From NCBI RefSeq assembly GCF_042649925.1, contig NZ_JBHSAF010000015.1, forward strand, positions 310,001 through 374,000: a stretch of DNA of 64,000 nucleotides, read 5' to 3'. The translations under genes and the position numbers were made by a program. This DNA comes from Pseudaeromonas sharmana (GTDB lineage Bacteria; Pseudomonadota; Gammaproteobacteria; Enterobacterales; Aeromonadaceae). The notes beneath the pieces were generated by a model. The model was not told the origin of the DNA and did not search any database. It was given only the letters and a program-made list of their open reading frames with translations. Positions 17,301 to 24,716 of this stretch are shown one piece after another; position 1 is the stretch's first letter; the number at the start of each line of letters is the position of its first letter.

Positions 17301-18167
17301 CAGTTCGAGCATATTGTCGAGGCTGGCGGCACCGGTATCGTCCTGATTGACGAACGGAGCCGCGGTTTGCAAATCAGGTAGCAACGGGGAGGCGAACTTA
17401 TACGCCCTGGCCTGTGCCCACTGCCGATTGCCCGCCAGTGTGGTGATGTGTCCGCTGTGGGCGAGGAAGCGGTGTGGTTGCACATGACGCCAATCGACGG
17501 GGCCGGCCGGCGTGGTGCCTTTATGAAACAGGCAAATGGCAGATTGCAGGCGGATATCCGCCAAGTCGAGGTAAAAGCGCGGCAGATCGGCCGCGTGGCA
17601 CCACCCCTTGTAGACGATGACCTGGTTGGAGAGGCTGGCGACATAGAAATCTGGGTCCAGGGGCGCGAGCCGCTTTTCAATACGGCGTCGTGCGACATAC
17701 AGGCGGCGGTCCAAATCCTTCATCACCCAGCCAGGCGGGGCGTTGACGAACAGTTGCTCGATGCGAGGCAGTGCCGCCTGTGCTGCTGGCGTCAACACCC
17801 GCGGGTTGACGGGAACGCTACGCCAGCCAACCAGAGACAGGGTCTCCTTGGCCAACTCTTCGGCAACGATGCGGCGAGACTCGGCAGCCCGCAGTGGATC
17901 CTGACTCAGAAATAACATGCCGACGGCATAGCGGCGGCTGAGATTCCAGCCGGCACTCTCTGCTAGCGCACGAAAAAAGGTATCTGGCTTTTGCAATAAC
18001 AGGCCGCAACCAGGAATCGGCTCCAGACGCGCGCTGGTGGGCTGCTGCAGGCGGCTTAGACCGGCAATCGCCATGCGGATCAGCTTGTGGCTGGCGACGC
18101 CATGGGTCTGCACCAGCAGGCCAAACCCTGCGGTCTGTTGTTCATCGCAGCTATGCTGATTCGACAT
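14370..18167 (-). CDS. GltB-like pseudoenzyme: glutamate synthase large-subunit homologue lacking catalytic residues
   Basis: A continuous 1265-codon frame aligns with E. coli-type GltB: CGLLLQKPDTFFRALAE, YAVGMLFLSQDP and RIEQLFVNAPPGW are close matches. The catalytic features are gone. The nucleophile Cys is Ala13 (TAGFG for NCGFG), HQRFST has become FHKGTT, and HNGEIN has become HSGHIT. The HRGA loop is lost. The central domain (about residues 450-800) is recognisable. The FMN/Fe-S synthase domain is shortened by roughly 200 residues, with no SLGS, GEGGED or CxxNTCPVG. The C-terminal GxGxG beta-helix (about 1060-1230) is well kept. ATG 18167 has AGGAGGA at 6-nt spacing. No gltD adjoins it. 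It is divergent from yhcC, as functional gltB is in E. coli. It is either a decaying gene or, given the clean frame and strong ribosome site, a structural or regulatory pseudoenzyme. Confidence 0.9.
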   Translation of the reverse strand: MSNQHSCDEQQTAGFGLLVQTHGVASHKLIRMAIAGLSRLQQPTSARLEPIPGCGLLLQKPDTFFRALAESAGWNLSRRYAVGMLFLSQDPLRAAESRRIVAEELAKETLSLVGWRSVPVNPRVLTPAAQAALPRIEQLFVNAPPGWVMKDLDRRLYVARRRIEKRLAPLDPDFYVASLSNQVIVYKGWCHAADLPRFYLDLADIRLQSAICLFHKGTTPAGPVDWRHVQPHRFLAHSGHITTLAGNRQWAQARAYKFASPLLPDLQTAAPFVNQDDTGAASLDNMLELFLAGGLDLFRAVRLLVPPAWTHHPDIDVELKAFYDFNSMHMEPWEGPGALLMSDGRFAACALDRHGRRPARYLLTHDKILMLASESGIWDCSPDEVAEKGRVGAGELLVVDTYTAKLWSNFEIDNDLKHRHPYQEWLTEHRRVLLPFDAMADTQIGCRELDDVSLRRNQQLFALSQEAIAELQQSLLSAPSSTATRCHAGDVVYRHLLPCSAPLGVMPLNPVLDRPMMSLTTCMGREQNVFNETYGHAHRLQFSSPLLQFSDLRQLQSLDDTHYSFEVLDMTFEAAEGLVSALDRLSLQALEAVRRGIVLLILSDRIAEPLRLPIPAVLATAAVQQALVEAQLRCDCNLILDTGSVSSAHHAAILLGCGATAIYPYLAYETLASLVESGQLALTLRQTLQRYRQHLEEGLYRALARLGIGSLASFRCARLFEISGLAVEVTRRCFPGIACEPGNLDFARLTRMLLQQRDGIAVASAPAETRTRSAADDRPAAPEQPWHPLLSRLHTVAARLEAEEVCRLQAERTNVTPQRLIAAAEIQIDLLAKHDAEPPQHRDLGSLPALAQLLYELRILNPAARLTLRMELQPGLECHVASLIQAGIQRLSLVVGADAVTPGPCTDQRWSTALSRLHDWLSEQGCRQSLQLQLQLETERLPADHLLHAFAQGADNIVLPISATERLTLAEQLWPEMVRLGLAPPTGEPTEHQGTVTESAAPLAMPAGRLEQQMRRELAPALATAQGGDYHFVIDNRDRAIAVWLTAARLAGIARPQPQPPMTLNFDGSAGDGFGSWNSDGIQLRLTGDANNHVGRGMAGGELVIRPHLGVSFRSEDAVLLGDHALYGATGGRLFAAGRAGDYFAACNQGASAVVEGVGDHACEAMRAGTVLILGTVGINLAAGLRGGMIIVHDPQHKLTSRQAPLSPRPVPLTALPEVQAIFHSLLHAHLDATGSVLAKTVLADLPSHLSSFMVITAAATSPSV

Positions 18168-18416
18168 CCTGAGTCCTCCTGCCCGGCTAACCTGCCCCTG
18201 CGTCAGCAGGCGGCGCCACACTAGAACCAACCGCGGCTAGGGTCAATCGCTGATAAGGAAAAAATAGCAGATGTTTACGTTTGAATCTGCATTGAAAACA
18301 GCGTGTTACGTTACTGCCGCCCCGCGGAGGTGAATTTGTCGGCACAAGCCTGCGCTGGATCAGTCAGCCCGCCAGCGGCTTCGTTTAGAATGCGTCCGCA
18401 ATCAGGAGGCAAGCGC
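18168..18416. promoter_or_regulatory. Divergent intergenic region between the GltB-like gene and yhcC
   Basis: This 249-bp gap must hold the promoters of both divergent genes. The only structure I see is a small inverted repeat, GCAGAT/ATCTGC with a 12-nt spacer, around 18268-18291. I cannot assign the promoters with confidence. Confidence 0.4.
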
Positions 18417-19346
18417 ATGCAACTCAACGACTTTGTGCACATGTTCGGCGATGATCTGAAGCGTCGTCATGGGGAGAAAATCCACAAACTCACCCTGCAT
18501 GGGGCTTTTACCTGCCCAAACCGCGATGGCACGCTGGGCCGGGGGGGGTGCACGTTCTGTAACGTGGCGTCCTTTGCCGATGAACAGGCTCAGGTGCTGT
18601 CCATCGCGGAACAATTGCGCCAACGGGCCGGCGAAGCCAGCCGGGCGCGACGTTATCTGGCTTACTTTCAGGCTTACACCAGCACCTATGCGGAAGTGAC
18701 GTACCTCAAACAGATGTATGAAGAGGCGTTGACTGCAGCCGACATCGTCGGTTTATGTGTGGGCACCCGGCCGGATTGCGTGCCCGATGCGGTGCTCGAT
18801 CTGCTGGCCGGGTATCAGGCGCAGGGGTATGAAATCTGGTTGGAGCTGGGCTTGCAGAGCGCCCATGACGCCACGCTCAAGCGTATCAACCGTGGGCATG
18901 ACTATCGCGCCTATGAGAATGCCGTGATCTGTGCTCGCAGCCGCGGCCTCAAGGTGTGTACCCATTTGATTGTCGGCCTGCCCGGTGAAGGGGCAATGGA
19001 CAGTCTGCAAACGCTGCAGCAAGTTGTCCGTACCGGTACTGATGGTATCAAGTTGCACCCGCTGCATGTCGTTACCGGCAGTTCGCTGGGCAAAGCCTGG
19101 CAGGCTGGGCGGTTGACGGTGCTCAGTGAGGAGGACTATGTCGCTGCGGCGTGCGCCATGATTCGCCATACGCCACCGCACATTGTCTACCACCGCGTCT
19201 CGGCATCGGCCCGTCGACCGACATTATTGGCACCGGCATGGTGCGAGAATCGCTGGCAAGCGATGGTGGCGATCAGCCGTCGGCTGGAATCCGAAGGGGC
19301 TCAGGGGTCGGCTCTGGGGCGACCCTATTCTCCAGTGGCCGCCTGA
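18417..19346 (+). CDS. yhcC: Radical SAM protein, YhcC family (TIGR01212)
   Basis: The 309-residue protein has the same length as E. coli YhcC and nearly the same start (MQLNDFVHMFGDDLKRRHG). The iron-sulfur cysteines are in CPNRDG and GRGGCTFC (about residues 27-43). Long blocks such as YLAYFQAYTSTYAEV and VGLCVGTRPDCVPDAVLDLL match the family. Radical SAM enzymes use a 4Fe-4S cluster and S-adenosylmethionine to generate a radical; the substrate of YhcC is not established as far as I know. ATG 18417 is preceded by AGGAGG (about 18404-18409), so I reject a longer upstream frame. Eight consecutive G (18541-18548) fall within the GRGGC codons. Confidence 0.94.
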   Translation: MQLNDFVHMFGDDLKRRHGEKIHKLTLHGAFTCPNRDGTLGRGGCTFCNVASFADEQAQVLSIAEQLRQRAGEASRARRYLAYFQAYTSTYAEVTYLKQMYEEALTAADIVGLCVGTRPDCVPDAVLDLLAGYQAQGYEIWLELGLQSAHDATLKRINRGHDYRAYENAVICARSRGLKVCTHLIVGLPGEGAMDSLQTLQQVVRTGTDGIKLHPLHVVTGSSLGKAWQAGRLTVLSEEDYVAAACAMIRHTPPHIVYHRVSASARRPTLLAPAWCENRWQAMVAISRRLESEGAQGSALGRPYSPVAA

Positions 19347-19387
19347 CGCCGCGCCAGCGCACAAAACCACGAAATCCCCGGTCACTT

Positions 19388-19399
19388 GAAAGCGCTTTC
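19388..19399. promoter_or_regulatory. LacI-family operator core upstream of glgC
   Basis: GAAAGCGCTTTC is a perfect 12-bp palindrome identical to the core of the amylase operator at 10834-10857. It lies 138 bp upstream of the glgC start and 42 bp after the yhcC stop. It suggests control of glgC by the LacI-family regulator at 10957-11964. Confidence 0.7.
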
Positions 19400-19536
19400 G
19401 TGAGGCGGGTGACAGTTTCTTTGCGCTCTCCTTTGCATGATGAACCTGCGCCATCTCGACACGTGAGCGCCCTGCTTTTATGGTAGAGCGAGTGCCGGAT
19501 GCGCTTGACACTTCATCATCGACAAGGAGAGTAACA

Positions 19537-20874
19537 TTGGTATCTGTTGGACCCGGATCCGTGAGTCAGGCCCGTGAGGCGATCAACCAGACCATGGCAT
19601 TGGTGCTGGCGGGTGGTCGAGGCAGTCGGCTGAAGCAGTTGACTGACAATCGGGCCAAGCCTGCGGTCCATTTTGGGGGCAAGTTCCGCATCATTGATTT
19701 TGCCCTGTCAAATTGCATCAATTCCGGAGTTCGCCGGGTGGGGGTGGTGACGCAGTACAAGTCCCACAGTCTGTTGCGTCACCTGCAGGCTGGCTGGTCA
19801 TTCTTGCGTTACCAGATGAACGAGTTCATCGATCTGTTGCCGGCGCAACAGCGGGTTGACGAGGTTAACTGGTATCGGGGCACGGCAGATGCGGTCTACC
19901 AGAATCTCGATATCATCCGCGATTATGGTCCCAAGTACATACTGGTGCTGGCGGGAGATCACGTCTACAAGATGGATTACACCACCTTGCTGATGGATCA
20001 CGTGGCGCTGGGCGGGCCGGTTACGGTGGCCTGTATCGAGGTACCCAAGTCAGAGGCGTCGGCGTTTGGCATCATGCAGGTGGACGACAATCGGCGCATC
20101 GTTGATTTTGTCGAGAAGCCGAGTGAGCCACCGACCATGCCGGGTGATCCCGACCGGTGTCTGGCTTCGATGGGCGTCTATGTGTTTGATGCCGCGTTCC
20201 TTTATCAACTGCTGGCAGAGGATCAGGACGATGATAGCTCGTGCCGCGACTTCGGCATGAACATCATTCCCAACGTGGTTAAGCGTGGCCTGGCCAACGC
20301 GCATCCGTTCTCGCTCTCCTGTGTTCGGAATCGCGGGCATGACCACTGCTGTTATTGGCGTGATGTCGGTACCGTCGACTCCTTTTGGGAGGCGAATATG
20401 GATCTGGCTTCGGTCGTGCCAGAGCTGGATCTGTATGATGAAAACTGGCCTATCTGGACCAATCAAAAGCAGTTGCCCCCCGCCAAATTTGTGCAGGACT
20501 ACGAAGGCAAATCCGGCAATTCACTGAATTCGGTCTTCTCCGGCGGCGTGATTGTCAGTGGTTCGGATATTGCCAATTCGGTGCTGTTCACGGGGGTGCG
20601 CGTTCACTCCAACTGTCAACTCGATGGCGTGGTGGCGTTCCCGGATGTGGTCATTCACCGCGGCTGCCGTCTGCACAAGGTCATCATCGACAAACAGTGT
20701 GTGCTGCCACCGGGGTTGGTTATCGGTGAGGATCCAGAGGCGGACGCCCGACGATTCCATCGTAGTGAAAACGGGGTGACCCTGGTCACCAAGGCGATGC
20801 TCAAGGCATTGGCGGCACAGAACCCCGGACTATATGACCAGGTTCCTGCCGACCGCCCGGATCGTCCGCGTTAA
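19537..20874 (+). CDS. glgC: Glucose-1-phosphate adenylyltransferase (ADP-glucose pyrophosphorylase)
   Basis: GlgC makes ADP-glucose from ATP and glucose-1-phosphate, the committed step of bacterial glycogen synthesis. The nucleotide-binding signature LVLAGGRGSRLKQLT is near residue 22, followed by RAKPAVHFGGKFRIIDFALSN, WYRGTADAVYQNLDII and AGDHVYKMDY, all very like E. coli GlgC. A left-handed beta-helix closes the protein. I choose TTG 19537 as start (product MVSV..., as in E. coli) because AAGGAG lies 7 nt upstream. An ATG at 19480 is in frame but has no ribosome site. The resulting protein is 445 residues. No other glg gene is nearby; the operator at 19388-19399 links it to the amylase locus. 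Confidence 0.95.
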   Translation: MVSVGPGSVSQAREAINQTMALVLAGGRGSRLKQLTDNRAKPAVHFGGKFRIIDFALSNCINSGVRRVGVVTQYKSHSLLRHLQAGWSFLRYQMNEFIDLLPAQQRVDEVNWYRGTADAVYQNLDIIRDYGPKYILVLAGDHVYKMDYTTLLMDHVALGGPVTVACIEVPKSEASAFGIMQVDDNRRIVDFVEKPSEPPTMPGDPDRCLASMGVYVFDAAFLYQLLAEDQDDDSSCRDFGMNIIPNVVKRGLANAHPFSLSCVRNRGHDHCCYWRDVGTVDSFWEANMDLASVVPELDLYDENWPIWTNQKQLPPAKFVQDYEGKSGNSLNSVFSGGVIVSGSDIANSVLFTGVRVHSNCQLDGVVAFPDVVIHRGCRLHKVIIDKQCVLPPGLVIGEDPEADARRFHRSENGVTLVTKAMLKALAAQNPGLYDQVPADRPDRPR

Positions 20875-20896
20875 GCTACGGTTAGGTGTGCTGATG

Positions 20897-20921
20897 AAGG
20901 GGCTGCGGCCCCTTTGTTTTT
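20897..20921 (+). terminator. Intrinsic terminator of glgC
   Basis: AAGGGGC (20897-20903), a TGCG loop and GCCCCTT (20908-20914) are followed by TGTTTTT, 23 bp after the glgC stop. Confidence 0.88.
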
Positions 20922-21332
20922 GGGCTGTACGACCACAATCCGAGCCCGGGCTCGGGAGACGTGGTGCGAGCCGGTTGTTGCTTTATGCGGCACAGGCTGC
21001 CGGGCGCGATGCCCTGCCTAGAGCCTCCGTCACGCTGTTTGTGCTGTGGCGGATCAGATGAATGCGGCTACTCCCTATACTGAGCCATCGACTATCCAGC
21101 CCGGCTAATTAGACCAATAAAGATATTCAGGCTTATTCAGCGCCGGCATGGCACCATGTTGGCTGGGGATTTCAAACCGTGTTTGCGGTGGTAATTCCAT
21201 AAGTTGTGTTGGCTGCCATCGTCTTGACATACCCATCGCAAATATCGGGTGTACGACGCGTTGACGAAGATGATTTTGGCGTTACCCATTATTTAAATCT
21301 GAGTGCGTAGATGTTATCGACGTCGACAAAAT
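20922..21332. other. Gene-free stretch between two terminators
   Basis: About 410 bp with no credible coding frame. It contains a perfect 16-bp palindrome at 20940-20955 (half CCGAGCCC) and a TTGACA hexamer at 21224-21229 without a good -10 at normal spacing. A short RNA ending at the 21333-21359 terminator is possible but unproven. Confidence 0.4.
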
Positions 21333-21359
21333 AAAAACGCCCTTCAGGTGGGCGTTTTT
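21333..21359. terminator. Bidirectional intrinsic terminator
   Basis: AAAAACGCCC (21333-21342) and GGGCGTTTTT (21350-21359) form a perfect 10-bp stem with a 7-nt loop and T-runs on both strands. On the minus strand it ends the gene at 21429-21974, about 70 bp after its stop. On the plus strand it could end an RNA from the preceding gene-free stretch. Confidence 0.88.
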
Positions 21360-21428
21360 CTCGGGGAGGCAGACCAGTTATGTGCTGAGCCATTGGCATG
21401 CAGCGATAGAGACGCAACTGAAATATAA

Positions 21429-21974
21429 CTACTGGATGATGTCGTCAATCACTTCGACAATATTTTTAACGCGGCGTTTTTGTAACACAGCGCCGTTCCG
21501 GTTCTCCATGATACCAAGCGAATAAGTGCTGTTGATCTCGCTGACTCCCAATGCCTTGAGATGGGCAATCCGGGTTCTCAGGCTCTCGATTTCCTTGCGG
21601 ATACGTCCCTCTTGTGTCCGGTAGGCAATGAACCCCCCATAGATAGCGCTGGAACCTGTGCGCAAGGTGGCTCCGACCAGTTGGGTTTTGTAGTTGTGCG
21701 AGACTTCAAAAATACAGTGTCCTGAATTGAGACAGGATTCAGCATCCGGATATTGGATAGAGATACGAATATGTTTATATTCGCCCCGTAACTGATTTTC
21801 GGTGTTATGGTCAGTGACATTAAAGCCATTGTCTCTCATGTAGTCAGTGGCTTCTTGCTTTACATCTTCGATCATGTGAATGATCGAGGCCATCCATTGT
21901 TGATTACGATGCTGAGTCAAGCGTTCAAACTCTTCCTTGACATCGGCATGCTCCCTGATTAATGCCAGACTCAT
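21429..21974 (-). CDS. Uncharacterised 181-residue protein
   Basis: I do not recognise this protein. It has no signal peptide or membrane segment and looks cytoplasmic. The first half is mixed alpha/beta (EYKHIRISIQYPDAES, CIFEVSHNYK). Residues about 120-145 (QEGRIRKEIESLRTRIAHLKALG) are likely a coiled coil or long helix. The ATG at 21974 is preceded by AAGGGAGA at good spacing and a terminator follows, so the gene is very probably real. It stands alone, divergent from arcB with 409 bp between. The base composition looks more AT-rich than its neighbours, which could indicate acquisition; this is an impression, not a measurement. Confidence 0.8.
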   Translation of the reverse strand: MSLALIREHADVKEEFERLTQHRNQQWMASIIHMIEDVKQEATDYMRDNGFNVTDHNTENQLRGEYKHIRISIQYPDAESCLNSGHCIFEVSHNYKTQLVGATLRTGSSAIYGGFIAYRTQEGRIRKEIESLRTRIAHLKALGVSEINSTYSLGIMENRNGAVLQKRRVKNIVEVIDDIIQ

Positions 21975-22144
21975 ATGGTCTTCTCCCTTGTGTTACGGTC
22001 CCCGAATATTATGCAATTTGAAAAGGCAAAAATATGATCCGCCTCTATAAGATTCAATTGCGAATTATCTGATCTTCACCTCTCTGTCATTTATTTCGCA
22101 AAAAAAGGCGGTGTAACGGCGGTGTTCTATGTGCAATATCAAGT

Positions 22145-22160
22145 TTGAATATTTATTCAA
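22145..22160. promoter_or_regulatory. Palindromic operator-like site upstream of arcB
   Basis: TTGAATA-TT-TATTCAA is a perfect 7-bp inverted repeat with a 2-bp centre. It lies in the 409-bp AT-rich divergent gap (21975-22383) between the unknown gene and arcB. The cognate protein is unknown. The rest of the gap holds no gene I can support. Confidence 0.4.
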
Positions 22161-22383
22161 GATGCAAATGGCAGCCGAGAAATTATTTTTTTGCCGTAAC
22201 GTTCGAATAATCCTCTCGCCGCTGACGGTGGGAGCATTCGGCGACGCATGGGGAAGGGATCCGCTGAACTCAACCGCAGACGACAGTAAATTGCGTTGTC
22301 TTGCCAGCAAAAATGCGGTTCGGGGGTTAGTCGCACGGCGGGAATTGTTATGATGAGCCTCGTCTCGAGTAACGGAGCGCGCG

Positions 22384-24699
22384 ATGCGTCAGATCAAGTC
22401 CTGGGCCCAGTATTACGTCGATTGGCTCACTCGCCTCGGCATCATCAAATTCAGCCTGTTGCTGGCTTTTTTCATCATATTGCTGGCGGTGGCCATTCAA
22501 GTTGGGGTCACCCTGTTATTGCGCGGCAACATCGACACCGTCGACATTGTGCGCCCGGTGTTTTTCGGTCTGTTGGTCACTCCCTGGGCGGCCTACTTTT
22601 TGACCGCGGTCGTCGACGAGCTGGAGGATTCGCGGCAACGGCTGACGCATATGGTCAGCAAGCTGCAGGAGATGCGGGAGCGAGATCAGGGGCTGAATCA
22701 GCAACTGCAGAGCAATATCAGCCAGCTGCATCAGCAGATGGAGGAGACGAGAAAGGCTGAAGCGGCACGCCAGCAGGCCATGCAGGATTTGCAGTCCGAA
22801 ATCCAGCGTCGCAAGCAGACTCAGGTCGAGTTGGAGGAGCGCAGTGCCCTGCTGCGCTCCTTTATCGACAGTTCACCCGACCTCATCTACTACCGCAATG
22901 AGCAGGGGGTCTTTGTCGGTTGCAACCAGGCAATGGAGGCACTGACCGGCAAGGATGGGGGCGAGCTCAATGGACTGACGCCCCATGACGTCTATAGCCA
23001 GGACATTGCCGATAAGGTGGTCGAGACCGATGGGCTGGTGTTTAGCAATAGCCAACCCTATACCTACGAACAATGGATGGAATATCCGGACGGCCGACGC
23101 GCCTGTTTTGAAATGCGCAAAGTGCCTTTCTATGATGCATGGGGCAAACGCCTGGGGTTGCTCGGGTTTGGTCGCGATATTACGGAGCGCAAGCGCTATC
23201 AGGAACAATTGGAACAAGCCAGCCGGGAGAAAACGACCTTTATTTCAACCATCAGCCATGAATTGCGTACCCCCCTCAATGGTATTGTGGGTTTAAGTCG
23301 TATCTTGCTGGAAACTCGGCTGGATGACGAACAGCGTCGACACATGAATACCATCCACCTCAGCGCGGTGACGTTGGGCAATATCTTCAATGACATCATC
23401 GACCTGGATAAGATCGATCGCCACTCGCTGCAACTCGTGCCGGCGCCGATGGATCTGCCGGCTTTTCTCTCGGATCTGGAGTCGCTCACCCGCTTGATGG
23501 CCGAGCAGAAGGGCTTGTATCTGCACTTCGATCTGGACGGTGAGTTTCCTGAATGGGTGCGGGTCGATGGGACGCGTCTACGTCAGGTATTGTGGAACCT
23601 GACCGGGAATGCCATCAAATTTACCGAACAGGGAGGCGTGACGATTCGTGTCATGTTGACGCCCCTGCCAGATGATAAAGTCCATCTGCGTTTTGATGTC
23701 GAAGATACCGGTGTTGGCATTCCGCATGCGGAACAGGAAAAGATCTTTGCCATGTATTATCAGGTGGATGGCCGCCAGCGCGGTATCGGTACCGGAATCG
23801 GGCTGGCCGTATCGCGGCAACTGGTTGAGGCGATGGGGGGCACCGTGATGGTGGATAGCGATCCGGGTCAGGGCAGTTGCTTTAGTGTGGAGCTGACGGT
23901 TGAGCAGCTGCACCAGGGGGCCACCGAAGTGGTCAGTGAGCTGCCGTCGCTGCGCATCCTGCTGGTGGAGGATGTGGAGCTGAATATTACGGTCGCGACC
24001 GCGCTGCTGGAGAAACTGGGGCACCAGGTGACCGCGGCGCGGGACGGTGCTTCGGCGTTGGCGGTGGCTCATCCCGATGCCTTCGATCTGCTGCTGCTGG
24101 ATATCCAATTGCCGGACATGACGGGGCTGGATGTGGCAGATACGCTGATTCAGCGTTATGGCGCCAGTGCCCTGCCGCCTATGGTGGCGTTGACCGCCAA
24201 CCTGATCCGCGACAAGGCGGACTATCTGGCTCATGGCTTGCGAGATGTGATTGGCAAGCCTCTGTCAGCCGACAATCTCAAACGCGTACTGAACCACCTG
24301 TTTGCCGATACGCTGCCGCCACCGGCACCGACGGCGGCGGTGGTTAAGCCATCACGACCTGAAGTGTTGGATCTGGATTTTCTTGAGGATTATGCCGGTC
24401 TGGTCGGGAAAGCCGTGTTGCTCGATGCGGTACGGCTATTTGATGAGATGATGCCGGATTACCTGCTGCGTCTGGAAGAGAACCTGCTGGCCAGGGATCA
24501 AGCGGCGATTGTCAGCGAGGCGCACAAAATCAAGAGCGCTGCCGGCGCCATCGGCCTCAAGCGCCTGCATTTGCTGGCAAAACAGGCCCAGTCGCCGGAA
24601 TTGCCTGCCTGGTGGGACAATATCGCCGACTGGATCGCCGCGCTCAAGGAGAGCTATCCGCGAGACGTCGCGCGCCTGAAACTGTGGTTGCAACAGTAA
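22384..24699 (+). CDS. arcB: Aerobic respiration control sensor kinase ArcB (tripartite hybrid kinase)
   Basis: ArcB senses quinone-pool redox state and phosphorylates ArcA. The 771-residue protein has two membrane helices (about 22-46 and 56-77), a coiled-coil linker, a PAS domain (about 155-275), a histidine kinase, a receiver and an HPt domain. Phosphorelay residues are H292 (ISHELRTPLNG), D573 (LLLDIQLPDM) and H714 (EAHKIKSAAG). The PAS cysteines C180 (GCNQAM) and C241 (ACFEMRK) have the same numbers as the E. coli redox-active pair, so disulfide-based silencing should be conserved. GGAG lies about 7 nt before ATG 22384. dgt follows 17 bp downstream. Its partner arcA is at 29495-30211. 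Confidence 0.97.
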   Translation: MRQIKSWAQYYVDWLTRLGIIKFSLLLAFFIILLAVAIQVGVTLLLRGNIDTVDIVRPVFFGLLVTPWAAYFLTAVVDELEDSRQRLTHMVSKLQEMRERDQGLNQQLQSNISQLHQQMEETRKAEAARQQAMQDLQSEIQRRKQTQVELEERSALLRSFIDSSPDLIYYRNEQGVFVGCNQAMEALTGKDGGELNGLTPHDVYSQDIADKVVETDGLVFSNSQPYTYEQWMEYPDGRRACFEMRKVPFYDAWGKRLGLLGFGRDITERKRYQEQLEQASREKTTFISTISHELRTPLNGIVGLSRILLETRLDDEQRRHMNTIHLSAVTLGNIFNDIIDLDKIDRHSLQLVPAPMDLPAFLSDLESLTRLMAEQKGLYLHFDLDGEFPEWVRVDGTRLRQVLWNLTGNAIKFTEQGGVTIRVMLTPLPDDKVHLRFDVEDTGVGIPHAEQEKIFAMYYQVDGRQRGIGTGIGLAVSRQLVEAMGGTVMVDSDPGQGSCFSVELTVEQLHQGATEVVSELPSLRILLVEDVELNITVATALLEKLGHQVTAARDGASALAVAHPDAFDLLLLDIQLPDMTGLDVADTLIQRYGASALPPMVALTANLIRDKADYLAHGLRDVIGKPLSADNLKRVLNHLFADTLPPPAPTAAVVKPSRPEVLDLDFLEDYAGLVGKAVLLDAVRLFDEMMPDYLLRLEENLLARDQAAIVSEAHKIKSAAGAIGLKRLHLLAKQAQSPELPAWWDNIADWIAALKESYPRDVARLKLWLQQ

Positions 24700-24716
24700 A
24701 CGCCAAGAGGTTGTCT

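Noticed and set aside
19480..19536. Upstream ATG start for glgC
   Set aside because: No ribosome site precedes it; TTG 19537 has AAGGAG at 7 nt and gives the E. coli-like N-terminus.
22296..22760. 154-codon plus-strand frame at the start of arcB
   Set aside because: It is out of frame with ArcB, whose N-terminus is conserved; the sequence is low-complexity and without homology.
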